From the NCBI GenBank assembly GCA_003212515.1, contig QCPL01000001.1, forward strand, positions 62,001 to 126,000: a stretch of 64,000 bases of DNA, written 5' to 3'. A program made the translations under genes and the position numbers. Within the stretch, counting starts at the first letter, position 1, and each line of letters starts with the position of its first letter. Source of the stretch: Prochlorococcus sp. AG-436-M02. Its GTDB lineage: Bacteria > Cyanobacteriota > Cyanobacteriia > PCC-6307 > Cyanobiaceae. Of the stretch, positions 41,646 to 53,304 are shown one piece after another. Under the pieces are notes generated by a model. That model saw only the letters and a list, made by a program, of their open reading frames with translations, was not told where the DNA came from and did no database searches.

Positions 41646-42614
41646 TTGCAAGAAATATCTACAAACTTTTTTAATTCTATGAGAACTATGAATCTTGATG
41701 CATATTTATCAGACCCTGTAATTTTACTAGGCCTTTTAGCTTTTTTATTCATACTTTTATCTCTCCCTATTACTTTTTGGAAGGTAAGTGATAAAGCAAG
41801 CTCTCCTATTTCACGTTTTCTAATTTCATTAGCAAATTTTGCATTGGCTTCTCAATTGATATTTAGATGGTTTCAATCTGGACATTTCCCTATAAGTAAT
41901 CTTTACGAGTCTCTTTGTTTTTTGACATGGGGTTTTACTCTTATTCAACTTTTAATAGAGAGAGTAATACCTTCAGCATTTGTTCAGGCAATTCTAACTC
42001 CTATATCTTTGATTTCTATCGCTTTTGCGAGTTTTGTTCTCCCTGATGAACTTAAAGCTGCCTCACCTTTAGTTCCTGCTCTTAGATCCAGTTGGCTGGT
42101 AATGCATGTGAGTGTAATTATGTGTAGCTACGCTGCTTTGATATTGGGTTCCTTATTATCACTTGCAGTATTAATCTCCAGCAAAGGGCAAGAACTTCAA
42201 CTTCGTGGGAGCTCTATGGGAGTTGGAGACTTTCGTGAAAAAGGTTCTAGAAATAAATTAATAGGGAATCTTGAGGATTTAACTCCAGTGGCTTTCTCCT
42301 CATCAGAGAAAATTGATAATTTAAGTTATAGGACTATCTCATTTGGATTTTTATTATTAACTTTTGGGTTAATCAGTGGAGCTGTATGGGCTAATGAAGC
42401 CTGGGGAAGTTGGTGGAGTTGGGATCCTAAAGAAACCTGGGCTTTTATCTCGTGGCTTGTTTATGCAGCTTATTTGCATACAAGATTAAGTCGGGGATGG
42501 CAGGGAAGAAGACCTGCATTAATTTCAATAGTAGGACTATTTGTAATTTTAATTTGTTATATAGGGGTAAATCTTCTTGGTATTGGACTCCATAGTTATG
42601 GATGGTTCTTATAA
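41646..42614 (+). CDS. ccsA: c-type cytochrome biogenesis protein (CcsA/Ycf5 family, also called CcsB in some annotations)
   Basis: [46 protein letters not shown]. Confidence 0.92.
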   Translation: MQEISTNFFNSMRTMNLDAYLSDPVILLGLLAFLFILLSLPITFWKVSDKASSPISRFLISLANFALASQLIFRWFQSGHFPISNLYESLCFLTWGFTLIQLLIERVIPSAFVQAILTPISLISIAFASFVLPDELKAASPLVPALRSSWLVMHVSVIMCSYAALILGSLLSLAVLISSKGQELQLRGSSMGVGDFREKGSRNKLIGNLEDLTPVAFSSSEKIDNLSYRTISFGFLLLTFGLISGAVWANEAWGSWWSWDPKETWAFISWLVYAAYLHTRLSRGWQGRRPALISIVGLFVILICYIGVNLLGIGLHSYGWFL

Positions 42615-42630
42615 CACTAAATAAAATAAT

Positions 42631-43305
42631 CTAAGGTCTTTTACTATTTCTTATGCCTCTAATGGCCTCGGCATAATTTGGTTGATTAAATACACCTGAT
42701 CCACTAACTATTGCATTTGCACCAGCTTCTATTACTTTCCATGCATTATTTTCTTTGATGCCTCCATCAACTTCTATCCAGGGATCGAGGCCTCTCTCAT
42801 CGCAAATTTGACGTAGCGCACGAATCTTATCAACTTGATTTTCAATGAAGCTTTGTCCTCCAAACCCAGGGTTCACACTCATAATTAAAACTAGATCGCA
42901 TAAATCTAAGCAGTATTGAAGTGTGTCAAGAGGGGTACTTGGATTTAGAACTGCACCGGCCTTTTTACCTAAATCTTTTATTTGGGCTAAATTTCTATGA
43001 AGATGCGGGCAGGCTTCCACTTGAACGTAAATGTGATCTGCTCCTGCTTTTGCGAAATCTCCAACATATTTTTCAGGCTCTACAATCATCAAATGAACAT
43101 CTAATGGCTTTTTAGTTACAGGTCTAAGTGCTTCAACAATCAAAGGCCCTATCGTTATATTTGGAACAAATCGTCCATCCATAACATCGACATGAATCCA
43201 GTCTGCACCAGCTTTATCGATTGCTTCTACCTCTTCTCCTAATCTCGCAAAATCAGCAGATAGGATAGAAGGAGCTATGACAAGTGATTTGGAACTCATC
43301 GACAT
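42631..43305 (-). CDS. rpe: Ribulose-phosphate 3-epimerase
   Basis: [45 protein letters not shown]. Confidence 0.97.
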   Translation of the reverse strand: MSMSSKSLVIAPSILSADFARLGEEVEAIDKAGADWIHVDVMDGRFVPNITIGPLIVEALRPVTKKPLDVHLMIVEPEKYVGDFAKAGADHIYVQVEACPHLHRNLAQIKDLGKKAGAVLNPSTPLDTLQYCLDLCDLVLIMSVNPGFGGQSFIENQVDKIRALRQICDERGLDPWIEVDGGIKENNAWKVIEAGANAIVSGSGVFNQPNYAEAIRGIRNSKRP

Positions 43306-43489
43306 TTTAAAAATTACTTTTTGATTCTATTAAATAGTGGTTATCTAAAGGAAAAGTCCTTCCACTGATAAACTTTAAAATTCACAGACAAAACTAGGCA
43401 TATTTTTGATCAGAGAGTTTCTTCGATCATTTATAGTCAGCCCCATCATGGGTTCATTTGCTTAGCCCTCAATTATCAAACGTTTAAAA

Positions 43490-44494
43490 GTGGATCGCAC
43501 TCTCATTCAAGAAATTCTCGAAGTTGTCGAGCAGGCAGCTATAGCTTCTGCCGAATTAACTGGTTTAGGCAAGAAAGATGAAGCTGATGCTGCGGCAGTC
43601 GAGGCTATGCGCAAAAGAATGGGCAAGATCCAGATGCAGGGTCGAATTGTTATAGGAGAAGGAGAGAGGGATGAGGCACCGATGCTTTATATCGGAGAAG
43701 AGGTTGGTAGTGGTTCAGGACCTGGAGTGGACTTTGCTGTTGATCCATGTGAAGGAACTAATCTTTGCGCTAATAATCAGCGTGGATCTATGGCTGTTTT
43801 GGCTGCATCAGATCGTGGAGGATTGTTTAATGCTCCAGATTTCTACATGAAGAAACTTGCTGCACCTCCAGCGGCAAAAGGTAAAGTCGATATTCGTAAG
43901 TCTGCTACAGAGAATATAAATATTCTTAGTGACTGTCTTGGAATGGCTGTAAACGAGTTGACCATTGTAGTTATGGATAGAGCCCGTCACAAAGGTTTAA
44001 TATCCGAAATTCGTTCTACTGGCGCAAGAGTACAACCTATTTCTGATGGAGATGTGCAAGCAGCTATAGCTTGTGGATTTGCAGGTACTGGTACACATTG
44101 CCTTATGGGTATTGGGGCTGCACCGGAAGGTGTCATTTCTGCTGCTGCGATGAGAGCTCTTGGAGGACATTTTCAAGGCCAATTAGTTTATGACCCAGCT
44201 ATCGCCATGACTGAAGAATGGGCTGACTACACAAAAGAAGGCAATATTGCTCGACTTAATGAAATGGGAATTACAGATGGAGATAAGATTTACGAAGCAG
44301 ATGAACTAGCCTCAGGTGAAAATGTTGTATTTGCTGGAAGTGGCATTACAGACGGTCTCTTATTTAATGGAGTTAAGTTTGAGAAAGATTGCACGCGGAC
44401 TAGTAGTCTTGTAATCAGTACTCTTGATAACACCGCTCGTTTTACAAATACGGTTCACATTAAAGACGGGGCAAGAAGTATTGCCTTGAGTTAA
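43490..44494 (+). CDS. glpX: Fructose-1,6-/sedoheptulose-1,7-bisphosphatase, class II
   Basis: [49 protein letters not shown]. Confidence 0.97.
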   Translation: MDRTLIQEILEVVEQAAIASAELTGLGKKDEADAAAVEAMRKRMGKIQMQGRIVIGEGERDEAPMLYIGEEVGSGSGPGVDFAVDPCEGTNLCANNQRGSMAVLAASDRGGLFNAPDFYMKKLAAPPAAKGKVDIRKSATENINILSDCLGMAVNELTIVVMDRARHKGLISEIRSTGARVQPISDGDVQAAIACGFAGTGTHCLMGIGAAPEGVISAAAMRALGGHFQGQLVYDPAIAMTEEWADYTKEGNIARLNEMGITDGDKIYEADELASGENVVFAGSGITDGLLFNGVKFEKDCTRTSSLVISTLDNTARFTNTVHIKDGARSIALS

Positions 44495-44529
44495 AAGCCA
44501 CCAAACCTAATTATTTACAAAAGTTACTT

Positions 44530-45840
44530 ATGAACATTGCTGTTGTCGGTCTTAGTCATCGGACAGCACCTGTGGAAGTCCGCGAAAAGCTAAGTATTTC
44601 TGATGATCATATAAAAGACTCTTTCTCTTTCTTAAAGGCAAATGAACAAGTTATAGAGGTATCTATCCTTAGTACCTGTAATAGGCTTGAGATATATGCT
44701 TTGGTGAAAGATCAGGAGTTAGGAATTTCTGCGATTAAGGAATTCCTAACTAATCATTCTGGATTGAATAAGGAAGACCTCTACCCACATTTATTTAATT
44801 TTAATCAAGCTGAAGCAGTTAATCATTTGATGAGAGTCTCAGGAGGCTTAGATAGCTTGGTTTTAGGTGAAGGCCAAATCCTTTCACAAGTTAAGAAAAT
44901 GGTTCGACTTGGACAAGAAAATCAATCTCTTGGCCCAATTTTCAACCGTTTACTTACACAGGCAGTTAGTACTGGAAAAAGGGTACGTTCTGAGACAAAT
45001 CTGGGTACAGGTGCTGTTTCAATTAGTTCTGCTGCTGTAGAACTTGCTCAATTAAAACTCGGCCAATCTATGGGGAAAGACCAGTTAATAACTCTTGAAT
45101 CAGAGGATGTTGCAGTTATTGGTGCTGGAAGGATGAGTCGCTTACTTTTGCAACATCTTTATTCCAAAGGATGTTCAAAATTGACACTTTTAAATAGAAC
45201 CTTAAAAAGAGCAGAATCTCTTGCTTCTGACTTCCCTGAGATAGATGTTAACTGCGGCCTTTTAGATGATCTAGATGAATGCCTAAAATCTTCAACTTTG
45301 ATTTTTACTAGTACTGCTTCTGATTTTCCGATTATCACTGCTGAGCGCTTAAGAAATTGTGAAAGGAATACTGTTTTACGTTTGATTGATATTGGTGTCC
45401 CCAGAAATATTTCTGCAGATGTTTCTGATGTTAATGGTTTCGAATCTCATGATGTAGATGATTTGCAAGAGGTTGTAGCAAGAAATCAGGATGCACGTCA
45501 GAAAATGGCGCTTGAAGCAGAAGCTTTAATTAACGAAGAGGCAAAGACATTTTTAGAATGGTGGGCAAGCTTAGAGGCTGTTCCAATTATTAATCGTTTG
45601 CGCTCTGGGTTAGAAGCTATAAGAAAAGAAGAGTTGCAAAAGGCTTTAAGTCGCATGGGACCAGATTTTTCCGCAAGAGAAAGGAAAGTTGTTGAAGCTT
45701 TAAGCAAGGGGATAATTAATAAGATCCTTCATACTCCTGTAACAAATTTAAGAGCTCCTCAGCCAAGCTCTCAACGTAAGGAATCCATAAAACTTGTTGA
45801 ATCCCTTTTTAATCTAGGTATTTCAGAGAAAGATTCTTAG
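44530..45840 (+). CDS. hemA: Glutamyl-tRNA reductase
   Basis: MNIAVVGLSHRTAPVEVREKLSI; LSTCNRLEIYA; GLDSLVLGEGQILSQVK. Confidence 0.97.
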   Translation: MNIAVVGLSHRTAPVEVREKLSISDDHIKDSFSFLKANEQVIEVSILSTCNRLEIYALVKDQELGISAIKEFLTNHSGLNKEDLYPHLFNFNQAEAVNHLMRVSGGLDSLVLGEGQILSQVKKMVRLGQENQSLGPIFNRLLTQAVSTGKRVRSETNLGTGAVSISSAAVELAQLKLGQSMGKDQLITLESEDVAVIGAGRMSRLLLQHLYSKGCSKLTLLNRTLKRAESLASDFPEIDVNCGLLDDLDECLKSSTLIFTSTASDFPIITAERLRNCERNTVLRLIDIGVPRNISADVSDVNGFESHDVDDLQEVVARNQDARQKMALEAEALINEEAKTFLEWWASLEAVPIINRLRSGLEAIRKEELQKALSRMGPDFSARERKVVEALSKGIINKILHTPVTNLRAPQPSSQRKESIKLVESLFNLGISEKDS

Positions 45841-45952
45841 GATTTGCCGGTTATTTTTCTTTTACCTTATGGAACCCTGCCCTAACTGTCTATTTAATTA
45901 GTATTTGTGACCATCTTCAAGTAGGTTTGCAAAGTCTATTTTTTGGGTCGGC

Positions 45953-47248
45953 ATGAAAAGAGTCTTGGCCATCATTCTTGGAGGCGGTAAGGGTTCACGT
46001 CTTTACCCCTTAACTAAAATGAGGGCTAAGCCTGCCGTCCCTTTAGCAGGCAAATATCGCTTAATAGATATTCCTATAAGTAATTGCATTAATTCGAACA
46101 TTACTAAGATGTATGTTTTGACGCAATTCAATAGTGCTTCCTTGAATAGGCATTTAGCTCAGACTTATAACTTAAGTTCCCCTTTTGCCCAAGGCTTTGT
46201 TGAAGTTTTAGCTGCTCAGCAAACACCTGAGAGTCCCTCATGGTTTGAAGGAACTGCAGATGCAGTAAGAAAATATCAATGGCTATTTCAGGAATGGGAT
46301 GTTGATGAATATTTAATTTTGTCTGGGGACCAGCTTTATCGAATGGATTACAGTTTGTTTGTTAATCATCATCGAGAGACAGGAGCTGATTTAACAGTTG
46401 CAGCTTTACCAGTTGATAGAGATCAAGCAGAAGGTTTTGGTTTGATGCGTACTGATCAAGACGGAAATATAAAAGAGTTTCGAGAGAAGCCTACAGGCGA
46501 TTCTCTTAAGGCAATGGCGGTTGATACTTCTCGCTTTGGTTTGTCTAATGAGTCAGCAAAACGGCGCCCATACCTAGCATCTATGGGTATTTACGTCTTT
46601 AGTCGTTCAACTTTATTTGACTTGCTTAATAAGCATCGGGACCACAAGGACTTTGGTAAGGAAGTTATTCCTGAGGCTTTAAATAGAGGAGATGTTCTTA
46701 AAAGTTATGTTTTCGATGATTATTGGGAGGATATTGGAACTATCGGAGCATTTTATGAATCAAATTTAGCGCTTACTCAGCAACCAAAGCCACCGTTTAG
46801 CTTTTATGATGAAAAGTTTCCTATTTATACCCGTGCAAGATATCTGCCACCATCCAAGCTAGTTGATGCTCAAATTACTGACTCTATTGTAGGAGAAGGC
46901 TCTATCTTGAAGTCATGTAGCATTCATCATTGTGTTTTAGGTGTTAGGAGCAGGATAGAAAGTGATGTTGTCTTGCAAGATTCACTTGTGATGGGCTCAG
47001 ATTTTTATGAATCAGGAGAAGAAAGGCTTGCTTTAAGGAAGGGGGGGGGGATACCTCTTGGTGTAGGGAAAGGAACTACTGTTAAACGAGCTATTTTGGA
47101 TAAAAACACCAGAATTGGAGAAAATGTAACCATCATCAATAAAGATAATGTTGAAGAAGCAGATCGTTCTGATAATGGTTTTTATATTCGTAATGGGATT
47201 GTAGTTGTAGTAAAAAATGCAAGTATTCCTGACGGAACCATTATTTAA
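45953..47248 (+). CDS. glgC: Glucose-1-phosphate adenylyltransferase
   Basis: [57 protein letters not shown]. Confidence 0.98.
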   Translation: MKRVLAIILGGGKGSRLYPLTKMRAKPAVPLAGKYRLIDIPISNCINSNITKMYVLTQFNSASLNRHLAQTYNLSSPFAQGFVEVLAAQQTPESPSWFEGTADAVRKYQWLFQEWDVDEYLILSGDQLYRMDYSLFVNHHRETGADLTVAALPVDRDQAEGFGLMRTDQDGNIKEFREKPTGDSLKAMAVDTSRFGLSNESAKRRPYLASMGIYVFSRSTLFDLLNKHRDHKDFGKEVIPEALNRGDVLKSYVFDDYWEDIGTIGAFYESNLALTQQPKPPFSFYDEKFPIYTRARYLPPSKLVDAQITDSIVGEGSILKSCSIHHCVLGVRSRIESDVVLQDSLVMGSDFYESGEERLALRKGGGIPLGVGKGTTVKRAILDKNTRIGENVTIINKDNVEEADRSDNGFYIRNGIVVVVKNASIPDGTII

Positions 47249-47408
47249 TTTTTTTTGTAGAGAAGAGTCTTAATCTCAGATCGCAATGCACAATCTCTAA
47301 TAAATATTTTTTATCTATAAGAATGGTTCATTCCTGACATTTAAACTCAAAAAGCAGCATATTTTTCTAGCTTTCGTCACACTTGTCAAAGTTGATTATT
47401 ACTTTCAT

Positions 47409-48827
47409 ATGTCCAAGGCACATTTTGGCTTAGTAGGTCTTGGTGTTATGGGAGAGAATCTCGTCCTTAACGCTGAGAGGAATGGTTTTTCAAGTGTTGT
47501 CTATAACAGAACCTATTCAAAAACTGAGGCCTTCCTAAATGGTAGAGGAGCGTCTAAGGCAATTTCCGGAGCAGTTGATCTCCAGGAATTTGTTAATAAA
47601 TTAGAGAGGCCAAGAAGAATCTTGATGATGGTTAAAGCTGGTTCTGCCACTGATGCTGTCATTCAGCAGATTTCTCCTTTTTTGGAAGAAGGGGACCTTT
47701 TAATTGATGGCGGTAATTCATTGTTCTCCGATACTGAAAGAAGAGTTAAAGAATTAGAAAGTAAAAGTTTTGGGTATATCGGGATGGGTGTATCTGGTGG
47801 ATCTAAAGGAGCTCTGGAAGGACCGAGTATGATGCCTGGTGGTACAAAGGCTTCTTATGACGCTATTGAAAGTTTGTTAACTAAAATGGCAGCACAAGTA
47901 GAAGATGGCCCTTGCGTTACCTATATAGGCCCAGGAGGTTCAGGGCACTTTGTTAAGACAGTGCACAATGGAATTGAATATGGAATTGAGCAAATACTTG
48001 CTGAAGCCTATGACTTAATGAAAAGAATATGTGGAATGAATTGTGATGATATTGCTAAAGTTTTTGCTTTTTGGAATTCTAGCGAGGAGCTTTCTTCCTA
48101 TCTTGTTGAGATAACAGAAATTTGTTTAAAAACTAAAGATCCTGAAGATGGTTCTGACTTAGTCGAAAAAATAATGGATAAGGCTGGACAAAAAGGTACA
48201 GGCTTATGGACAGTCGTCAGTGCATTGCAATTAGGAGCATCTGTTCCAACTATTTATGCGTCATTGAATGCTCGAGTTATGAGTTCTATGAAATTCCAAA
48301 GAGAAAAGGGACAAACTATTTTAGGCTTAACTTCTTTCAGCACTTTTGATTTAGGCTCTATTTCAGATGGCATGGAGCCCATTATGGACGCAGTTGTATT
48401 GTCTACGATTGCTAGCTATGCACAAGGGATGGAGGCCTTAAGGTTGGCGTCAAAGGAATATGACTACAATCTCAAGATGCCCTCGATCGCACAAATTTGG
48501 AAAGGAGGTTGTATTATTCGTTCTACTTTATTGAAGAGAATACAAGATGCTTATAATTTGGACCCTCAATTACCCAATCTATTAATAGACCCTTGGTTCG
48601 CTGAACAGGTTGTTCGTAGGCTGCCTGGATTAACAAGAGTTGTTGCTGCTGCTGCTCAGGCAGGTATACCTGTCCCCTGTTTTACTAGTACACTGGATTA
48701 TATAAATAGCTACAGAACATCACGTTTGCCACAAAATTTAGTTCAGGCAATGCGTGATTGCTTTGGATCTCATACATATGAGCGAATTGATAAAGAAGGT
48801 TCTTTTCATACTGATTGGGTTAAGTAA
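47409..48827 (+). CDS. gnd: 6-phosphogluconate dehydrogenase (decarboxylating)
   Basis: FGLVGLGVMGENLVLNAERNGF; GMGVSGGSKGALEGPSMMPGG; FVKTVHNGIEYG. Confidence 0.98.
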   Translation: MSKAHFGLVGLGVMGENLVLNAERNGFSSVVYNRTYSKTEAFLNGRGASKAISGAVDLQEFVNKLERPRRILMMVKAGSATDAVIQQISPFLEEGDLLIDGGNSLFSDTERRVKELESKSFGYIGMGVSGGSKGALEGPSMMPGGTKASYDAIESLLTKMAAQVEDGPCVTYIGPGGSGHFVKTVHNGIEYGIEQILAEAYDLMKRICGMNCDDIAKVFAFWNSSEELSSYLVEITEICLKTKDPEDGSDLVEKIMDKAGQKGTGLWTVVSALQLGASVPTIYASLNARVMSSMKFQREKGQTILGLTSFSTFDLGSISDGMEPIMDAVVLSTIASYAQGMEALRLASKEYDYNLKMPSIAQIWKGGCIIRSTLLKRIQDAYNLDPQLPNLLIDPWFAEQVVRRLPGLTRVVAAAAQAGIPVPCFTSTLDYINSYRTSRLPQNLVQAMRDCFGSHTYERIDKEGSFHTDWVK

Positions 48828-48828
48828 T

Positions 48829-49542
48829 ATGCCTCTTTTTGATATAAAAGAAGCAGAGGATAAAGAGCAGCTAGCTTGTTTGGCCTCTGAACTTATTAGT
48901 GATCAAATTAGATTTGGTTTAAAGAACAAAGATAGTTTTCAAATGGCTCTTTCTGGAGGGGCAACCCCTCGAATGACATATGAGCTATTGAGAGAAGAAC
49001 TACTCCCTTGGAATCGAGTGCAAATAATATTAGGTGATGAAAGGTGGGTGCCTCACGATGACGAGTCAAGTAATGCTTTAATGGTCCGTCAAACCTTACT
49101 TGCGTTAGGGCCTGGATCTGAAGCATCTTTTTATCCAACTCCTACTGTTGAATTCCCTACTCCTCAAGATAGTGCTAAGGAATTCTCCAAGATAATTAAA
49201 GATATTTGCAATGACAACTCCCCCTGCCTTGATTTAATTCTTTTAGGACTTGGAGATGATGGTCATACCGCATCTCTGTTTCCAGGAACTGACTCATTGA
49301 ATGTAAGAAATTCATTGACAACAGTTAGTACTGGTAAAGGGAAAAAACGGATAACACTTACTGCTAGTGCTATTAGTGCTGCTTCTAAAGTTATTTTCTT
49401 GGTCAGTGGAGAAGGAAAACAAGTAGCACTAAAGCGTTTGTTAGATCCCAACGAATCATATAAGAGAACACCAGCAAAGTTGATAAGGCCTGATTCTGAA
49501 ATTGTTTTACTTGTTGATAAAGCAGCTTCAGCGTTACTTTGA
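48829..49542 (+). CDS. pgl: 6-phosphogluconolactonase (start adjusted from 48754 in the track to the ATG just after the gnd stop)
   Basis: FQMALSGGATPRMTYELL; ILGDERWVPHDDESSN; LILLGLGDDGHTASLFPGT. Confidence 0.95.
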   Translation: MPLFDIKEAEDKEQLACLASELISDQIRFGLKNKDSFQMALSGGATPRMTYELLREELLPWNRVQIILGDERWVPHDDESSNALMVRQTLLALGPGSEASFYPTPTVEFPTPQDSAKEFSKIIKDICNDNSPCLDLILLGLGDDGHTASLFPGTDSLNVRNSLTTVSTGKGKKRITLTASAISAASKVIFLVSGEGKQVALKRLLDPNESYKRTPAKLIRPDSEIVLLVDKAASALL

Positions 49543-49620
49543 CGTGAAATTATTTGTAATGCTCTTGTTCTGCTTTCTTGATCAATTTATCTTTTAATTG
49601 TTAGATAAAAAGCATACAAA

Positions 49621-50175
49621 ATGTCTAATAGTTATTTCTCAATTGGCGACTCTGATGATTTTGTAAATTGGAGAACCATTAACGACACCATTATGGGAGG
49701 TTCAAGTGAAGCAAAATGTAGAGCAACTCCTAGCGGACTTTTTTTAGAGGGAAATTTAATTGAAGAAAATGGTGGATTTGTCAGTTGTTGTTCACCTTCT
49801 TTTTCTCCTCCCCTTGATCTCTCAGGCTTTCGTGGCATTCAAACTAATATCGATGGTCAAGGTAGAACACTTAAAATTGCCATTGGTTGTGAGGGCAATT
49901 TTAATCGCTTAACACAATTCTTCTCAGTGGGACTTCGATGGGTAGCGGAAATAGAAACAAAGAGATTAGGTACTACAATTTCTCAGATCCCTTTCGAAAC
50001 TTTCTCGCCCACTATTCGAGCGAAGCCTATTGGGCTCCCACTAAAGTTTAGCTCTTGTTCGATTACACACCTACAACTACTTCACTCAAGATTTGGAACT
50101 GATGGAGGCCTAAACCTAGGCTTTTACCCGGGTCCTTTTTCTATACTTCTCCGTTCAATAAGTGCTTATTCTTAA
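49621..50175 (+). CDS. CIA30 (complex I intermediate-associated protein 30) family protein
   Basis: WRTINDTIMGGSSEAKCRATPSGLFLEGNLIEENGGFVSCCSP. Confidence 0.88.
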   Translation: MSNSYFSIGDSDDFVNWRTINDTIMGGSSEAKCRATPSGLFLEGNLIEENGGFVSCCSPSFSPPLDLSGFRGIQTNIDGQGRTLKIAIGCEGNFNRLTQFFSVGLRWVAEIETKRLGTTISQIPFETFSPTIRAKPIGLPLKFSSCSITHLQLLHSRFGTDGGLNLGFYPGPFSILLRSISAYS

Positions 50176-50563
50176 TTCTTCTAATGATTTTTTAATGGAG
50201 GTTGCTAAAGCGTGTGACCACTGTCTAAAACCATGGAGACATTCAGTCATCGATAGCTCTACTTTGTCTACGTTTGAGTCATCGGATGGAACTATTGATT
50301 TGATTTTAAAAGTTGAGTGTAGATGTGAGAAAGGCCAACGTTACCCTGAGAAAGACCTTGAAGTAGAAATCTATAAGAGCGGCTTAGATTTAAGTATTAC
50401 TCTCTCTTGGCTCTCATCCCCTGATAGGCCAATACTTTGGCATGGAAGGCATTCTATATGGATGGATCCTCGAAATGGTAAACGTTCTAAAACGCCTGAT
50501 GGAGGTCTTTCTTTAGAGGCACTTGCCAGAAGGCTTAGATCTATCTTTATAGATGAGCAGTGA
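50162..50563 (+). CDS. Hypothetical protein
   Basis: Overlaps the end of the CIA30 gene by 14 nt, ordinary codon usage; start may be ATG at 50195. Confidence 0.65.
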   Translation: MLILNSSNDFLMEVAKACDHCLKPWRHSVIDSSTLSTFESSDGTIDLILKVECRCEKGQRYPEKDLEVEIYKSGLDLSITLSWLSSPDRPILWHGRHSIWMDPRNGKRSKTPDGGLSLEALARRLRSIFIDEQ

Positions 50564-50573
50564 TATGAAAATT

Positions 50574-52244
50574 TTAAGCTTGATCGGTTACAGCTCCTTT
50601 GCTTGAACTACTAACTAAACGAGCATATTTCCCAAGAATTCCTTTGGTATATTTTGCCATGGGCTTAACCCACTTTCCTTTTCTTTCAGCTATTACCTGA
50701 TTGTCAACATTTAATTGAATAAGCTTTTTATTAGCGTCAACCGTGATGCTGTCACCATTTTCAATTAATGCAATATTTCCACCAATAGCTGCTTCTGGAG
50801 CAACATGTCCAACGACAAGGCCATAAGTCCCTCCACTAAAGCGTCCATCGGTAATTAGAGCAACTTTGTCACCTAGGCCTTGGCCAACAATTGCTGATGT
50901 TGGTGCAAGCATTTCTCTCATGCCTGGTCCGCCAACGGGACCTTCGTTCCGTACAACTACAACGTCCCCAGCATGGATTTCTTTTTTGAGAATTGCTTCT
51001 AAGCAAGCTTCTTCACTTTCAAAGACTTTTGCAGGCCCAGTAAGAACTGGTTCTTTTATGCCACTTATTTTGGCAACACTACCTTCGCTAGCAATATTGC
51101 CCTTTAAAATTGCTAAATGCCCTTTTGGATAAATAGGTGAACTTATCGGGCGTATTACTTCTTGGTTTAATGGGGGTTTTTTAGGGATCTTTTCTAGAAT
51201 TTCTTGAATAGTTTTATTTTCGATTGTTTTGCAATTTCCATTAATCAAACCTGCCTCAAGAAGGATTTTCATTACTTGAGGAATTCCACCCGCCTTATGT
51301 AGATCTACGGTTACATATTTTCCACTTGGCTTTAAATCACAAATTACAGGAACCTTTTGTCTGATCCTTTCAAAATCATCAATTGAAAGTTCAATATCTG
51401 AAGAACGTGCAATAGCTAAAAGATGAAGAACAGCATTGGTTGATCCCCCAACAGCCATAACAACGCTTATTGCATTTTCAAAAGCCTCCTTAGTTAGTAA
51501 ATCGAGTGGTCTAATGTTTGTTTTGATTGCATCAACAAGAACCTGAGCACTTCTTTCTGTGCTTATTACTTTCTCGTGGTCTTCTGCAGCCATTGTTGAG
51601 CTAAAAGGGAGACTCAGTCCCATTGCTTCTATGGCTGCTGACATTGTGTTTGCAGTAAACATGCCACCACAACTTCCTGCACCTGGGATGCAATTCTTCT
51701 CGACTTTTATCAATGTTTCCTTTGATATTTTTCCACTAGCTAATTGACCAACTGCTTCAAAAGCACTTACAACAGTTAAATCTTTTCCGTCAAGCTTCCC
51801 TGGTTTGATAGTTCCTCCATAAACAAAAATTGCAGGGATATTCATTCTTGCCATAGCAATCATTGCACCAGGCATATTTTTATCGCATCCACCTATAGCA
51901 ATCACACCGTCCATACTTTGTGCATTGCAAGCAGTTTCTATTGAATCAGCTATTACTTCTCTAGAAACCAAGGAATATTTCATACCTTCTGTACCCATTG
52001 AGATTCCATCACTAACCGTTATTGTTCCAAACATTTGAGGCATTCCACCATCCTGTTTAATTGCCTCTTCTGCTTTTTGAGCAAGGTGATTTAATCCAAT
52101 ATTGCAAGGTGTAATAGTGCTATATCCATTGGCTATTCCAATAATTGGTTTGTTGAAATCATCGTCACCGAAGCCAACTGCCCTAAGCATTGCCCTATTA
52201 GGTGATCTTTCAACACCTTGTGTTATTGCACTAGATCTAAGCAT
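50574..52244 (-). CDS. ilvD: Dihydroxy-acid dehydratase
   Basis: [68 protein letters not shown]. Confidence 0.98.
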   Translation of the reverse strand: MLRSSAITQGVERSPNRAMLRAVGFGDDDFNKPIIGIANGYSTITPCNIGLNHLAQKAEEAIKQDGGMPQMFGTITVSDGISMGTEGMKYSLVSREVIADSIETACNAQSMDGVIAIGGCDKNMPGAMIAMARMNIPAIFVYGGTIKPGKLDGKDLTVVSAFEAVGQLASGKISKETLIKVEKNCIPGAGSCGGMFTANTMSAAIEAMGLSLPFSSTMAAEDHEKVISTERSAQVLVDAIKTNIRPLDLLTKEAFENAISVVMAVGGSTNAVLHLLAIARSSDIELSIDDFERIRQKVPVICDLKPSGKYVTVDLHKAGGIPQVMKILLEAGLINGNCKTIENKTIQEILEKIPKKPPLNQEVIRPISSPIYPKGHLAILKGNIASEGSVAKISGIKEPVLTGPAKVFESEEACLEAILKKEIHAGDVVVVRNEGPVGGPGMREMLAPTSAIVGQGLGDKVALITDGRFSGGTYGLVVGHVAPEAAIGGNIALIENGDSITVDANKKLIQLNVDNQVIAERKGKWVKPMAKYTKGILGKYARLVSSSSKGAVTDQA

Positions 52245-52290
52245 GACTTATTTGATAAGGGAATTTAATATTTGTTGAATGAGTTTTAAA

Positions 52291-52590
52291 TCACTCATTC
52301 TCTCCGAGCTCTTCTAGTTGCTTTCTCACATCCGCAATAGCAGCATTTAATTTCTCGACACGCTCTTCTAATTTTTCATTTTTCTTTTCACCAATAGATG
52401 ATGAAGAGGCTTCAAATGCTTCTGAACCATCTTGAATTCTAGGAGCGTAAAGCATAGCCTTTTGCTTTCTTGTTTGTTGTCTTCTCTCAGCCTCTGAGAA
52501 TAGCCACCAAGCAAGTCCAGCTGCTCCTAGAATGGCACCACTTAAAAGAGAACCTAGGCTGCCACCAGATGACTCACGGTATGGATCCAT
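52291..52590 (-). CDS. Conserved hypothetical protein (N-terminal TM, C-terminal coiled coil)
   Basis: 99 aa; SLLSGAILGAAGLAWWLFS TM segment then KNEKLEERVEKLNAAIADVRKQLEEL. Confidence 0.65.
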   Translation of the reverse strand: MDPYRESSGGSLGSLLSGAILGAAGLAWWLFSEAERRQQTRKQKAMLYAPRIQDGSEAFEASSSSIGEKKNEKLEERVEKLNAAIADVRKQLEELGENE

Positions 52591-52624
52591 AGAAATGTTT
52601 TTCCCTAACTTAATAATAATGCGC

Positions 52625-53233
52625 TTAAGTAATTATTGTATTAAGTCGAAGGGTTGGGTCCCCAATACCAGGAATGATATTTCCTTCCTTTGAAAGGGTT
52701 GGATCTACACAAGAGGCATATATTCTCAGGTCGGGATAAGATTCTCCAATGATTTGTAAACCTTTAGAGCAGGCTAGGCTTGTTATCAATCTTATTCGTT
52801 TTGAATCAATATCAAGCTTCTTAAGCTTTTTCATTACTTCTAAAACATTCTCACCTGAACCTATTTGATCAAAATAGATAATAATCCCAGCTTTTTTCTC
52901 GATAACTTTCGGAACTCCTCCTAATGAAAGTTTTGCATTAGGAATTATTTCCCGAGCTCCTTGCCACATTTGCAATCCACCGGGGAGATTCGGAATAACT
53001 ATTAAGGAGATATCATTTTTTATCAGAATCCCTTCAACAATACCTCGTTCAGTTTGTATTTCCTTTTTAGAATTAGGTAGCCAGTCTCTTAAAGCTTCAT
53101 AAGTAAGCCATTTCCCTAGTTGTTCTAACGCTGTTGCATAGATGGGAGGAGGACTTGTTTCTATTCTGAGTATTGAAAGCCAATGCCCAATTAATGGATG
53201 CGGTGGAATTACAACATGTAGTGTCATCGCCAT
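52625..53233 (-). CDS. Divergent uracil phosphoribosyltransferase-family protein
   Basis: HPLIGHWLSILRIETSPP...RIRLITSLACSKGLQII...YASCVDPTL...IIPGIGDPTLRLNT matches UPRT architecture, with altered loops. Confidence 0.85.
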   Translation of the reverse strand: MAMTLHVVIPPHPLIGHWLSILRIETSPPPIYATALEQLGKWLTYEALRDWLPNSKKEIQTERGIVEGILIKNDISLIVIPNLPGGLQMWQGAREIIPNAKLSLGGVPKVIEKKAGIIIYFDQIGSGENVLEVMKKLKKLDIDSKRIRLITSLACSKGLQIIGESYPDLRIYASCVDPTLSKEGNIIPGIGDPTLRLNTIIT

Positions 53234-53304
53234 AAGCCGTTTTCCTATCCTTTGGAATAACGTAAATAAACAAATTACTAGCTTTTTGCTTCAATTAAAA
53301 ATCT

